Shown: piece after piece, positions 54,240-64,000 of the stretch
Layout of the letters: every line of letters begins with the position of its first letter
Numbering within the stretch: the first letter of the stretch is position 1
Origin: Molanna angustata
Taxonomy: Eukaryota > Arthropoda > Insecta > Trichoptera > Molannidae
Reading direction: 5' to 3'
Assembly (NCBI GenBank): GCA_963576475.1
Contig: OY754977.1
Span: 28,283,796-28,347,795 of the forward strand
DNA length: 64,000 nt
Made by a program: the position numbers and the translations under genes
The notes under the pieces: model-generated
Databases searched by the model: none
Told to the model about the DNA's origin: nothing
What the model saw: only the letters and a program-made list of their open reading frames with translations

Positions 54240-55590
54240 TCTAGGACTAGCAATTCACAATTTTACAGTGACAATATACTTGTGAACTGGGTGATGATAG
54301 TTTTCGCTCTACATATATTAGGTAGGCACACAATCAAGATACTTTGTACTTATAACTAATTAACCATTTCTTCAATAAACATTAGACAAACAGACACATA
54401 GCTCACATTAAATAGTGACAATAAACTTATGAACTGGGTGATGATAGTTTCCGCTCTACATACATTAGGTAGGCACACAATCAAGATACTTTGTACTAAT
54501 AACTAATTAACCACTACTTCAATAAACATTAGACAAACAGCCACATAGCTCACATTAAACAGTGACAATATACTTATGAACTGGGTGATGATAGTTTCCG
54601 CTTTACATACATTAGGTAGGCACACAATCAAGATACCTACTTTGTACTAATAACTAATTAACCACTACTTCAATAAACATTAGACAAACAGACACATAGC
54701 TCTCATTAAATGGTGACAATATACTTATAAATTGGGTGATGATAGTTTCCGCTCTACATATATTAGGTAGGCCCACAATCAAGATACCTACTTTGTACTA
54801 ATAACTAATTAACCACTACTTCAATAAACATTAGACAAACAGACACATAGCTCACATTAAATAGTGACCATATACTTATGAACTGGGTGATGATAGTTTC
54901 CGCTCTACATACATTAGGTAGGCACACAATCAAGATTCTTTGTACTAATAACTAATTAACCACTACTTCAATAAACATTAGACAAACAGACACATAGCTC
55001 TCATTAAATAGTGACAATATACTTATGAATTGGGTGATGATAGTTTCCGCTCTACATATATTAGGTAGGCCCACAATCAAGATACCTACTTTGTACTAAT
55101 AACTAATTAACCACTACTTCAATAAACATTAAACAAACAGACACATAGCTCACATTAAATAGTGACCATATACTTATGAACTGGGTGATGATAGTTTCCG
55201 CTCTACATACATTAGGTAGGCACACAATCAAGATTCTTTGTACTAATAACTAATTAACCACTACTTCAATAAACATTAGACAAAACAGAAACATAGCTCA
55301 CATTAAACAGTGACAATATACTTATGAACTGGGTGATGCTAGTTTCCGCTCTACATACATTAGGTAGGCACACAATCAAAATACTTTTTACTAATAAATA
55401 ATTAACCACTACTTCAATAAACATCAGACAAAACAGACACATAGCTCACATTAAACAGTGAAAATATACTTATGAACTGGGTGGTGATAGTTTCAGCTCT
55501 ACATACATTAGGTAGGCACACAATCAAAATACTTTTTACTAATAAATAATCAACCAGTACTTCAAGAAACATCAGGACAGATCGATCACT
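54240..55590 (+). repeat. ~147-151-bp tandem array, 9 copies
   Basis: The marker gaactgggtgatgatag (or gaattggg) recurs at 54284, 54431, 54578, about 54729 and on to about 55474. Units with an extra tacct are 4 bp longer. Units contain tttccgctctacatacatta, ggtaggcacacaatcaagat and ccactacttcaataaacatt. The last units are most diverged. Confidence 0.95.
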
Positions 55591-56369
55591 TCAAAATGCC
55601 CGTCATAATATCACTCAACAAATGGATTCCCGACGCGATTTGACATTTCGAAACCATAGAGATGACAACAGATATCAATTTCGTCAGGTGCGTTGTTGTA
55701 TTTGATATGACTCACATGCGTCTCAGTTCAAATCAAAACATATTAAATACTTGTATTACTCAAAGATCATCGCACACATAAAACGGGATACATACAGAAT
55801 ATTATAATAATTTTAAATACGAATTATTCTATTGGTTATTGTTGATTATTATGAATTTTACATTATTTTTCATTTGAGTCTACGCGTACGTATGAGAGGA
55901 CATTGTTACCGAATCACGTCACTCTTTGACGCATAATAATAAATGTAATATAAACCTTATATTTTTTCATTGAGTAACTAATCTCACTCAGGAAAGGGCA
56001 AAATAGTAACTGAATTATTCAATACATTTACCCATGTATATTTTATTATTGGGTGTCTTATAGAATAGGGGGTTGTTTTTGGTTCCTACAAAATATCCAA
56101 TTTCTTATTTTATATTTTTTTAAACAGATGTTTCATTAATCTTCTTTTTTGTGTCATATTCCATCCAAAGATAATCCGCTTAGTAAACGTGTACTATTAT
56201 ATGGGGTCCCAATAGAATATTCGAATATATTCGCCTCGTTTTCAATATACATATATTTATAAAATTAATCTAATATTTTTCGACAACGTTTTCGCTTTTG
56301 ATCCTTTTCGTTTATTGAACCCAGATAAAATATTTTTCTAATTTTGTTGTATAAATATGTATTTTTATC
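55591..56369. other. Non-coding stretch, nothing recognised
   Basis: AT-rich sequence without an identified feature. Confidence 0.4.
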
Positions 56370-56710
56370 TTATTTATTTATTTATTTATACATCTTCATG
56401 TACATAATATAAACAAACATAATTGTACACTGGCGTGCTTATTGCCATTAGGAAATTTCTTCCAACCAACCAGATTACAAAGTATGACAACACTGTGTAC
56501 GTACAACAGCAAAAGGATAAGAGTAAAAGATAACAAACAAAAAATATATAACACTTAAATACAATTAAAACAAAAAAAATAATAATTCATAGCTAGAAAA
56601 AAGGATAGGGTAAGAACTGGAGAGGAAATCGGGATCCGGTGTTCAAGGATAAATATTCCTTCTTTAGTTTTTTCTTGAAAATACAAAGTGATCTATTTAA
56701 CTCATTTTAA
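56370..56710 (-). mobile_element. LINE-T 3' end, inverted copy
   Basis: On the minus strand: ttttcaagaaaaaactaaag, aaggaatatttatccttgaa, caccggatcccgatttcctc, then a 3' UTR and ttggttggaagaaatttcct, aatggcaataagcacgccag with a tacaaa...(aaat)n tail. It is colinear with 32700-33033, so this shared block defines the 3' UTR of the family. Confidence 0.85.
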
Positions 56711-57124
56711 ACTCGATATTCGAATAATTAATTTTACGAATATTGGGTACCCTTACATATTTAAGTACCAATAACATATATTATGTTGCACTTTATTTCT
56801 AATACAACAGGTTGGTATGCATAAGTACAAACACCCGTTATGTAAATCCCCCATGGGCACCTATTATTATTTTGTATTGTTGAATGTACTAGAAATCCCA
56901 GGTGTCTATCAGACCAGAAGTACACTGTGTATTTAAATTCCAACCCTATATTTTTATTTAATTTTTATATCATGCTATTAATCGTATTATTTTCAAAATA
57001 TCAAAATAATACAGCATATATATTGTTGATATTTTTATGTATCATTAAGATTAAATGTAATATAATCTCCTTATAGTATAGTTGGTAGAAATATTTATTA
57101 CAAAAACTATCACAATATAAACAT
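56711..57124. other. Non-coding stretch, nothing recognised
   Basis: AT-rich sequence without an identified feature. Confidence 0.4.
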
Positions 57125-57139
57125 TAATATGAAAATATA

Positions 57140-57720
57140 AAAAAGGACATAAAAAAGTTTCTCAACCAACCTTATGTTGACAAAATTTGGTCAAACAAAT
57201 GGTTGAGTATTGGTGATTTGGACGCGGATTTGGAAGATTTTATAATAGCGATTCAGGATAGAGTAATAAAAACTAAAAATTATCAAAAATATATAATAAA
57301 AGACATAAATGTAGTAGATGATAGTTGTAGTAAATGTTTGGCTTTTCCGGAAATAATCGAGCATATAATATCGGACTGTTCTTTTCTCGCGCAATCAGAA
57401 TATACATTTAGACATAACCAAGTAGCAAAAATAATGCATCAAAATTTAGCTATTAAATAACAATTTATTGACGTAAAACCTAAAACCATATTATGAATAT
57501 GATCCGATTTAATTTTTAGAAAATAATTATATTTCGCTTTATTACAATAAAACAATATTAACTGACCGGTCAATTCAACATAACAGACCCGATATAATAA
57601 TATATGATAAAATTAAAAAATAACATACATTTGCGACGTTCCAAATTCTAGTGATATTAAAAAAACTTTTGATGTAAAAATTAGAAAATACACCACTTTA
57701 GGTAACGAGATTAAAAGACT
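57140..57720 (+). mobile_element. R2/R4-group LINE remnant: Cys-His motif and restriction-like endonuclease
   Basis: The open frame runs KFLNQPYVDKIWSNKWLSIG, DLEDFIIAIQDRVIKTKNYQ then KCLAFPEIIEHIISDC, giving a CxxC-x8-H-x4-C zinc-binding motif, and RHNQVAKIMHQNLAIK to a stop at 57460. Beyond it, in broken frames, YISLYYNKTILTDRSIQHNR followed by PDIIIYDKIKK matches the PD...D core of the restriction-like endonuclease that R2/R4/Dong elements carry C-terminally. The frame is open well upstream of 57203, so that position is not a real start. RT is absent. Confidence 0.75.
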
Positions 57721-58516
57721 TTAGCATTTTCGTAAAATAATAATATTACCGTTCATTATTTCAGCCACTGGCATTATTCCAAAATCGTTAATCCGTAATT
57801 TATAAATTATAAATTTATCGAAAACTTAATAATAAAAATTCAAAAATTGTTAATAATGAATACATGTAGAATCGATTATTAAAGATTTTTTAAACATTAA
57901 TATTCGGGAATCAGTAGGGTTGCTATGTAGTATAGAGACCTCCTCAGAGCCTAATCCTTTGATATGTTAAGTATCTGGATGGGTGAACTATTCCTAATTG
58001 AAAGCTTGATGATGCGGTTGTTGCATTTTATTTTGCTCTTTGAAATAATTTAAAATTTACGCATTGATCTGCTAATTCTTTTGACGAAGTGTATAATGGT
58101 AATAATAATAATTGAGTGTCATTATTTGTAGTGCTTAATTGTTATTAATATCAATAGTCAATCGGTCAGCGCCGTAAAAAAAAATCAAATATGGATGATT
58201 CCACTCCCTAAGGCATGTTCTAGGGGCTGAAGTGTACATATTTTTTCTCCTATTTTTGAATAGATTGTATGTACTTTCTTTTATTGGTTTCTGGATAAAA
58301 CACTCCATTAGGCCAATTCCTGTGTCGGAGTGCCATTATACTTACAGTTGTTTAGTGATTAATCCTGTCAGTTTAAATATATAGTGTACTTTTAATCACC
58401 ATATTCCTACAAGAAGATAGTACAATAGTAAACGAGTTCTGTTCAGTTCATTAATGGTTATAATTTTCTCGCTCATTTCTCTGCCTTTGTTTAATAGCCA
58501 ATTTAATATTATTTTT
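57721..58516. other. Unassigned AT-rich sequence
   Basis: A weak 5S-rRNA-like segment (gttaagtatctggatgggtg, about 57967-57986) was noted but not called. Nothing else is recognised. Confidence 0.4.
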
Positions 58517-60420
58517 ACTCTCCACACTATGGAATAGGGGAGAGTCATGATTTCGCAAAATTTAAGCGTATTTTTTTTACATCAATTTCTCAATGGGTAT
58601 CATGTAGAGAATGCACACTATGAGTTTCGTCGTGATGTGTTTGTGTGTATGGCGTATACGCTGTACGCCGTACGCCGTACGCCGTAGCATTTATCTTTTT
58701 TGTGTCCTCTCTACAGCCCAAACTATAAGTCTGATCGACTTCATATTAACATCATATGTGTAAAGTGCAAAGACCTAGAGCTGATTAGTTTTCCATAGAC
58801 AACTTTTGATTTCTTCTCTATGAATTCATCATTTACGTTGTTTTTTTTTTGTGTCCTCTCTGCAGCCCAAACTATAAGTCCGATTGACTTCATATTGATA
58901 TCACATGTGTTAAGTCCATAAACTTAGAGCTGATTAGTTTTCCATAGACAACGGTTCATTTTTTCCCAATGTTTCTTTATGATTTCATCTATTAAAACTG
59001 AAAAAATGCTCTCACGACCTGGAAATTAGAGATATTTTAATTTGGTTTCAACTATTTATACAACACCAAGAATCTTCATAAAATTGTATTCAAAGTTGGT
59101 CAATGTTAAAAGAAAAATATTCAACGGTTTCAAAAATTATATTTTATTTAATGGATATTTGTATGAAACTTATATGTAACAAGAGAATTTTTTTATATTT
59201 GGCAATGATCAGTTCATTGATTTCATATTGATAGAAGAATATTAATAGCTTGAACTTAGAACTGATTAGCTTTTCATAGATATCATATAATTTCTTCATA
59301 TGATATCACGTGTCAACATTGTCAAAATGCTCTAACGCTCTTTGAAACAAAATTTATCTGCTTTTTTTAAAATATTTCATACAACATAAGCAGTCTTCAC
59401 TATACTGCATTAATAGTTTGTCTATCTTAACATAAAAATATACTATCGGAAGAAAATTTATATTCCTGATAGTAACATTTAGTATGAATAAAAATGTAAT
59501 TAGATAAATTTCTATGTATGGAAACGTTTAGTAATTTGATTTCATGTTATAATGTAAAGAGCTTGAACATAGAACTGATTAGCTTTCCATAAATAACAAA
59601 AAAAATCTTCATATGATATCACCTGTCAAAATTTGGAAAATGCTCTCGCGTTCTTTAGAACAAAATTTATCTGCTTTTTTTATAATATTTCATACAACAT
59701 AAGCATTCTTCACTATACGGCATTAATAGTTTGTCTATCTTAACATAAAAATATACTATCGGAAGAAAATTTATATTCCTGGTAGTAACATTTAGTATGA
59801 ATAAAAATGTAATTAGATAAATATCTATGTATGGAAAAGTTCAGTAATTTGATTTCATGTTATAATGTAAAGAGCTTGAACATAGAACTGATTAGCTTTC
59901 CATAAATAACAAAAAAAATCTTAATATGATATCACGTGTCAAAATTTTGAAAATGCTCTCGCGTTCTTTAAAACAAAATTTATCTGCTTTTTTTAAAATA
60001 TTTCATACAACATAAGAATTCTTCACTATACTGCATTAATAGTTTGTCTATCTTAACATAAAAATATACTATCGGAAGAAAATTTATATTCCTGATAGTA
60101 ACATTTAGTATGAATAAAAATGTAATTAGATAAATTTCTATGTATGGAAAAGTTCAGTAATTTGATTTCATGTTATAATGTAAAGAGCTTGAACATAGAA
60201 CTGATTAGCTTTCCATAAATAACAATAAAAATCTTCATATGATATCACCTGTCAAAATTTGGAAAATGCTCTCGCGTTCTTTAGAACAAAATTTATCTGC
60301 TTTTTTAAAAATATTTCATACAACATAAGCATTCTACACCATACTGCATTAAAAGTTTGTCTATCTTATCATAAAAATATACTATCGGAAGAAAAATTAT
60401 ATACTAGAAAAAACAGTTTA
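58517..60420 (+). repeat. DR2 element, tandem copy 1
   Basis: It starts actctccacactatggaata, ggggagagtcatgatttcgc and carries a tacgccg microrepeat (about 58666-58686). The segment cctctctacagcccaaacta occurs twice in the head (58706 and 58855 as cctctctgcagcc). The second half is 313-bp repeats (59327 on). The whole block recurs at +1912 with only a few differences. Non-coding. Its start matches 39433-39590. Confidence 0.9.
59327..60420 (+). repeat. 313-bp tandem repeats in DR2 copy 1
   Basis: The atgctct marker recurs at 59327, 59640, 59953 and 60266, exactly 313 bp apart, with the last unit cut short. Units include aacaaaatttatctgctttt, atttcatacaacataagcat and catagaactgattagctttc. Confidence 0.95.
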
Positions 60421-60428
60421 TTATTATT

Positions 60429-62655
60429 ACTCTCCACACTATGGAATAGGGGAGAGTCATGATTTCGCAAAATTTAAGCGTATTTTTTTTACATCAATTT
60501 CTCAATGGGTATCATGTAGAGAATGCACACTATGAGTTTCGTCGTGATGTGTTTGTGTGTATGGCGTATACGCTGTACGCCGTACGCCGTAGCATTTATC
60601 TTTTTTGTGTCCTCTCTACAGCCCAAACTATAAGTCTGATCGACTTCATATTAACATCATATGTGTAAAGTGCAAGGACCTAGAGCTGATTAGTTTTCCA
60701 TAGACAACTTTTGATTTCTTCTCTATGAATTCATCATTTACGTTGTTTTTTTTTTGTGTCCTCTCTGCAGCCCAAACTATAAGTCCGATTGACTTCATAT
60801 TGATATCACATGTGTTAAGTCCATAAACTTAGAGCTGATTAGTTTTCCATAGACAACAGTTCATTTTTTCCCAATGTTTCTTTATGATTTCATCTATTAA
60901 AACTGAAAAAATGCTCTCACGATCTGGAAATTAGAGATATTTTAATTTGGTTTCAACTATTTATACAACACCAAGAATCTTCATAAAATTGTATTCAAAG
61001 TTGGTCAATGTTAAAAGAAAAATATTCAACGGTTTCAAAAATTATATTTTATTTAATGGATATTTGTATGAAACTTATATGTAACAAGAGAATTTTTTTA
61101 TATTTGGCAATGATCAGTTCATTGATTTCATATTGATAGAAGAATATTAATAGCTTGAACTTAGAACTGATTAGCTTTTCATAGATATCATATAATTTCT
61201 TCATATGATATCACGTGTCAACATTGTCAAAATGCTCTAACGCTCTTTGAAACAAAATTTATCTGCTTTTTTTAAAATATTTCATACAACATAAGCAGTC
61301 TTCACTATACTGCATTAATAGTTTGTCTATCTTAACATAAAAATATACTATCGGAAGAAAATTTATATTCCTGATAGTAACATTTAGTATGAATAAAAAT
61401 GTAATTAGATAAATTTCTATGTATGGAAACGTTTAGTAATTTGATTTCATGTTATAATGTAAAGAGCTTGAACATAGAACTGATTAGCTTTCCATAAATA
61501 ACAAAAAAAATCTTCATATGATATCACCTGTCAAAATTTGGAAAATGCTCTCGCGTTCTTTAGAACAAAATTTATCTGCTTTTTTTATAATATTTCATAC
61601 AACATAAGCATTCTTCACTATACGGCATTAATAGTTTGTCTATCTTAACATAAAAATATACTATCGGAAGAAAATTTATATTCCTGGTAGTAACATTTAG
61701 TATGAATAAAAATGTAATTAGATAAATATCTATGTATGGAAAAGTTCAGTAATTTGATTTCATGTTATAATGTAAAGAGCTTGAACATAGAACTGATTAG
61801 CTTTCCATAAATAACAAAAAAAATCTTAATATGATATCACGTGTCAAAATTTTGAAAATGCTCTCGCGTTCTTTAAAACAAAATTTATCTGCTTTTTTTA
61901 AAATATTTCATACAACATAAGCATTCTTCACTATACTGCATTAATAGTTTGTTTATCTTAATATAAAAATATACTATCGGAAGAAAATTTATATTCCTGG
62001 TAGTAACATTTAGTATGAATAAAAATGTAATTTGATAAATTTCTATGTATGGAAAAGTTCAGTTATTTGATTTCATGTTATAATGTAAAGAGTTTGAACA
62101 TAGAACTGATTAGCTTTCCATAAATAACAAAAAATTTCTTCATATGATATCACGTGTCAAAATTTTGAAAATGCTTTCGCGTCCTTTAAAACAAAATTTA
62201 TCTGCTTTTATTAAAATATTTCATACAACATAAGCATTCTACACCATACTGCAATAATAGTTTGTCTATCTTAACATAAAAATATACTATCGATAGAAAA
62301 TTTATTTTCCTGGTAGTAAAATTTAGTATGAATAAAAATGTATATAATAAGATAAATTTCTTATGTATGGAAAAGTTCAGTAATTTGATTTCATGTTATA
62401 ATGTAAAGAGCTTGAACATCGAACTGATTAGCTTTCCATAAATAACAAAAATTTCTTCATATGATATTACGTGTCAAAATTGTCAAAATGCTCTAACGTC
62501 CTTTAAAACAAAATTTATCTGCTTTTATTAAAATATTTCATACAACATTATAATTCTTCACCATACTGCATTAATAGTTTGTCTATCTTAACATGAAAAT
62601 ATACTATCGTTAGAAAATTTATATTCTTGGTAGTAAAATTTAGAATGAATAAAAT
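60429..62655 (+). repeat. DR2 element, tandem copy 2
   Basis: It follows copy 1 directly. Over the first ~1.4 kb I see only isolated substitutions (for example caaagacc/caaggacc, acggttc/acagttc, cgacctgg/cgatctgg) and one 7-bp indel in the tacgccg run. Similarity drops within the third 313-bp unit, and this copy has about one unit more than copy 1. Confidence 0.9.
61232..62655 (+). repeat. 313-bp tandem repeats in DR2 copy 2
   Basis: Marker positions 61232, 61545, 61858 and 62171 are exactly 313 bp apart; the next, 62488, is 317 bp on and opens a partial, more diverged unit. Confidence 0.95.
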
Positions 62656-62759
62656 ATTTCATTGTCAATATGTGTGGTGTGGAGAGTTTAGTGTTGGCCA
62701 CAACCCACTCGTTTCTTTAGTAATAAAAAAATCCGTTATGTCTTGTTTTAACTTGTATT

Positions 62760-62990
62760 TTTTTATATTCCTTCTCGGGCAACTAACAGGTACTGTGTCA
62801 AATATTAATTTAAAATGCTCCCAATAACAAGTTGTCACATTCTAGAGACTAAAGATATTGATCATCTCATAGATCCAGACTGAAAAAACACAATTAAAAT
62901 CTGTGGCTCCATCGGGAATCGAACCCAGGACCATTGGATCAGAAGTCAGATACTGACCAACAGAACCACGAAGGCCGACAATGTAGTTAA
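62760..62990 (-). mobile_element. SINE-B, complete tRNA-headed copy
   Basis: On the minus strand the head reads tgtcggccttcgtggttctg, ttggtcagtatctgacttct, gatccaatggtcctgggttc and gattcccgatggagccacag, so box A-like and box B (ggttcgattcc) are both present. The body runs attttaattgtg, tcagtctggatctatgagat, ctctagaatgtgacaacttg and cagtacctgttagttgcccg and ends A-rich. The segment from tatctga to aattgtg matches the 62-bp unit of 8780-10264. Confidence 0.85.
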
Positions 62991-63399
62991 GGTGCTAAGT
63001 ATGTATAATTTTTTAGTCCCTGTGTGGTTTGTCTAGTGTTATGTATATGGGTTATGGTTCAGTTAACTAGCATAGTATGGAGATTCAAATATTGACTCGC
63101 GATTTTATTAATGTACAAAAAGTGTATTCAATATTCCTTCTTCACTAGATTTGTACCCTGTAAAGAGTTCCTAGTGGGGCCCAAAGCGTCCACGAGAGAT
63201 CCCGCAAACCCTGGACAAAAAGTTCACTAATTAAGTGGCATAGTAAATAAGGGGGGGGGGGGCTAGGGTGAATTTGCGGTGCCCTAAAATCGAGTGATAC
63301 GGACGAGGGAAGGAAAACCCTGACAGAAAACTAAGACATGGTATCATACGAAAACGAAAGAAGGAAAAGGTAATCCTCTCTCTTCTTGAACGATTACGT
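62991..63399. other. Unassigned; poly-G tract at 63251-63262
   Basis: A 12-base G run and a short GC-richer stretch. No coding or repeat identity seen. Confidence 0.4.
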
Positions 63400-63404
63400 A
63401 ACCA

Positions 63405-63665
63405 AAAAATTAAATTCGATGGTTAGGGCACGTTCAGGGAATGGAGGAAGACCGAAACCCAAAGAAAATTCTCGACACACGACTGGATGGGAGACGAGGT
63501 GTGAGGAGATCCAAGTTGAGGTGGATAGACCGTATACAGGAAGATTTACAGAGGGTTGGCGTTGTAAGCTGGAGAGCGCAGGCGATGGACCGATCACGGT
63601 GGCGGAAAATAATGGAGGAGGCTAAGGCTCACAATGGGCTGCAGCTCCAATAATCATGATGATAA
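63405..63665 (+). mobile_element. RTE-type LINE 3' end, best-preserved copy
   Basis: A continuous frame gives IRWLGHVQGMEEDRNPKKIL, RRSKLRWIDRIQEDLQRVGV and AMDRSRWRKIMEEAKAHNGL with a stop at 63651-63653, then a tcatgatgataaag tail. This is the RTE/BovB-like C-terminus, and the frame starts upstream of 63441, so that ATG is only internal. It is cleaner than its relative at 53380 and so probably younger. Confidence 0.8.
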
Positions 63666-64000
63666 AGATCTCCTGAATATAAACTTGTTAAAAAAAATGT
63701 ATGAAACGTATTAAATCACAATTGCTTTGGTATTTTACAAAAAAGGTATTCCAAATTACGGATCCGAAATCTGCAAAATATTTTCTCCAGATTTATACCT
63801 GAACTCGTTTGCTATTCAAATAATGAATGTGAATGAAGTACCTACTCGTCTTTGTGATTTTTTTAACCCGTTTTGTAAACTGCGTTCATGAATGTGAATG
63901 TGCGTTCATGCGTTTTTGAATGTGCTATTTATTACTGTTGATTGAGACCCATAAAATTTAGTTACTGTTATCGTTGCGAAAAATAGCCATGTTACAATGA
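63666..64000. other. Non-coding end of window
   Basis: Nothing recognised apart from a repeated gaatgtgaatg near 63822-63900. Confidence 0.4.

Noticed and set aside
57925..57995. 5S rRNA-like segment (gttaagtatctggatgggtg)
   Set aside because: Only about 20 bases resemble the 3' part of 5S rRNA; the rest does not align by eye. It could be a 5S-derived SINE scrap, but support is too weak.

Overview
This window looks like an AT-rich stretch of insect nuclear DNA, most likely from a moth or butterfly. The pointers are the frequent short palindromic motif taggtacctac (for example near 7090, 17080, 33995 and 49205), several clades of insect non-LTR retrotransposons, tRNA-derived SINEs with box A/box B heads, and piggyBac and Tc1/mariner relics. 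The order-level assignment is inference; the insect character is well supported. I found no intact host protein-coding gene, no rRNA gene, no functional tRNA gene and no CRISPR array. Every open frame that I recognise belongs to a degraded mobile element, and most of the remaining long frames are translations of tandem repeats or SINEs.

Layout. 1-7400: sparse sequence with one CR1/L2-like LINE 3' end (3180-3645), a ~215-bp repeat family carrying a TGACGTCA-like motif (three copies), a candidate TIR element (4116-4717) and a GC-rich island (6175-7065). 7400-11040: a composite satellite block of 110-bp monomers, interrupted by a 401-bp insertion containing a perfect 159-bp foldback, then 24 phase-perfect 62-bp tRNA-like units, then a divergent ~210-bp dimeric satellite. 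11190-20660: a YqaJ-type exonuclease pseudogene with one internal stop, two SINE copies tail to tail, an RNase H-bearing LINE relic, a dispersed repeat called DR1 here, a 30-bp array, and an RTE-type 3' end. 20660-33550: a tRNA-SINE whose body has expanded into a 75-bp array, nested LINE fragments (22850-24204), many minisatellites, and more LINE and SINE pieces. 34560-43160: DR1 copies, LINE fragments on both strands, a deleted mariner (38112-38666), a piggyBac shell with TTAA ends (40229-42382) hosting a SINE and an RTE fragment, and a MITE (42931-43154). 43160-57720: a possible LTR, the best DR1 copy (46206-47290), RTE and CR1-like fragments, a ~148-bp array, and an R2/R4-type LINE 3' end. 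58517-62655: a recent ~1.9-kb tandem duplication, each copy ending in 313-bp repeats. 62690-64000: a complete tRNA-SINE (the likely parent of the 62-bp array) and one more RTE 3' end.

The main theme is repeat formation. Two different tRNA-derived SINE families in this window each appear to have given rise to a minisatellite (62 bp and 75 bp), and long hairpins recur (159-bp foldback, SINE pair, DR1 and DR2 hairpins). The most unusual objects are the 62-bp array, with eleven consensus Pol III box B sequences, and the foldback insertion inside the neighbouring satellite. All identifications come from reading the sequence; no database search was run.
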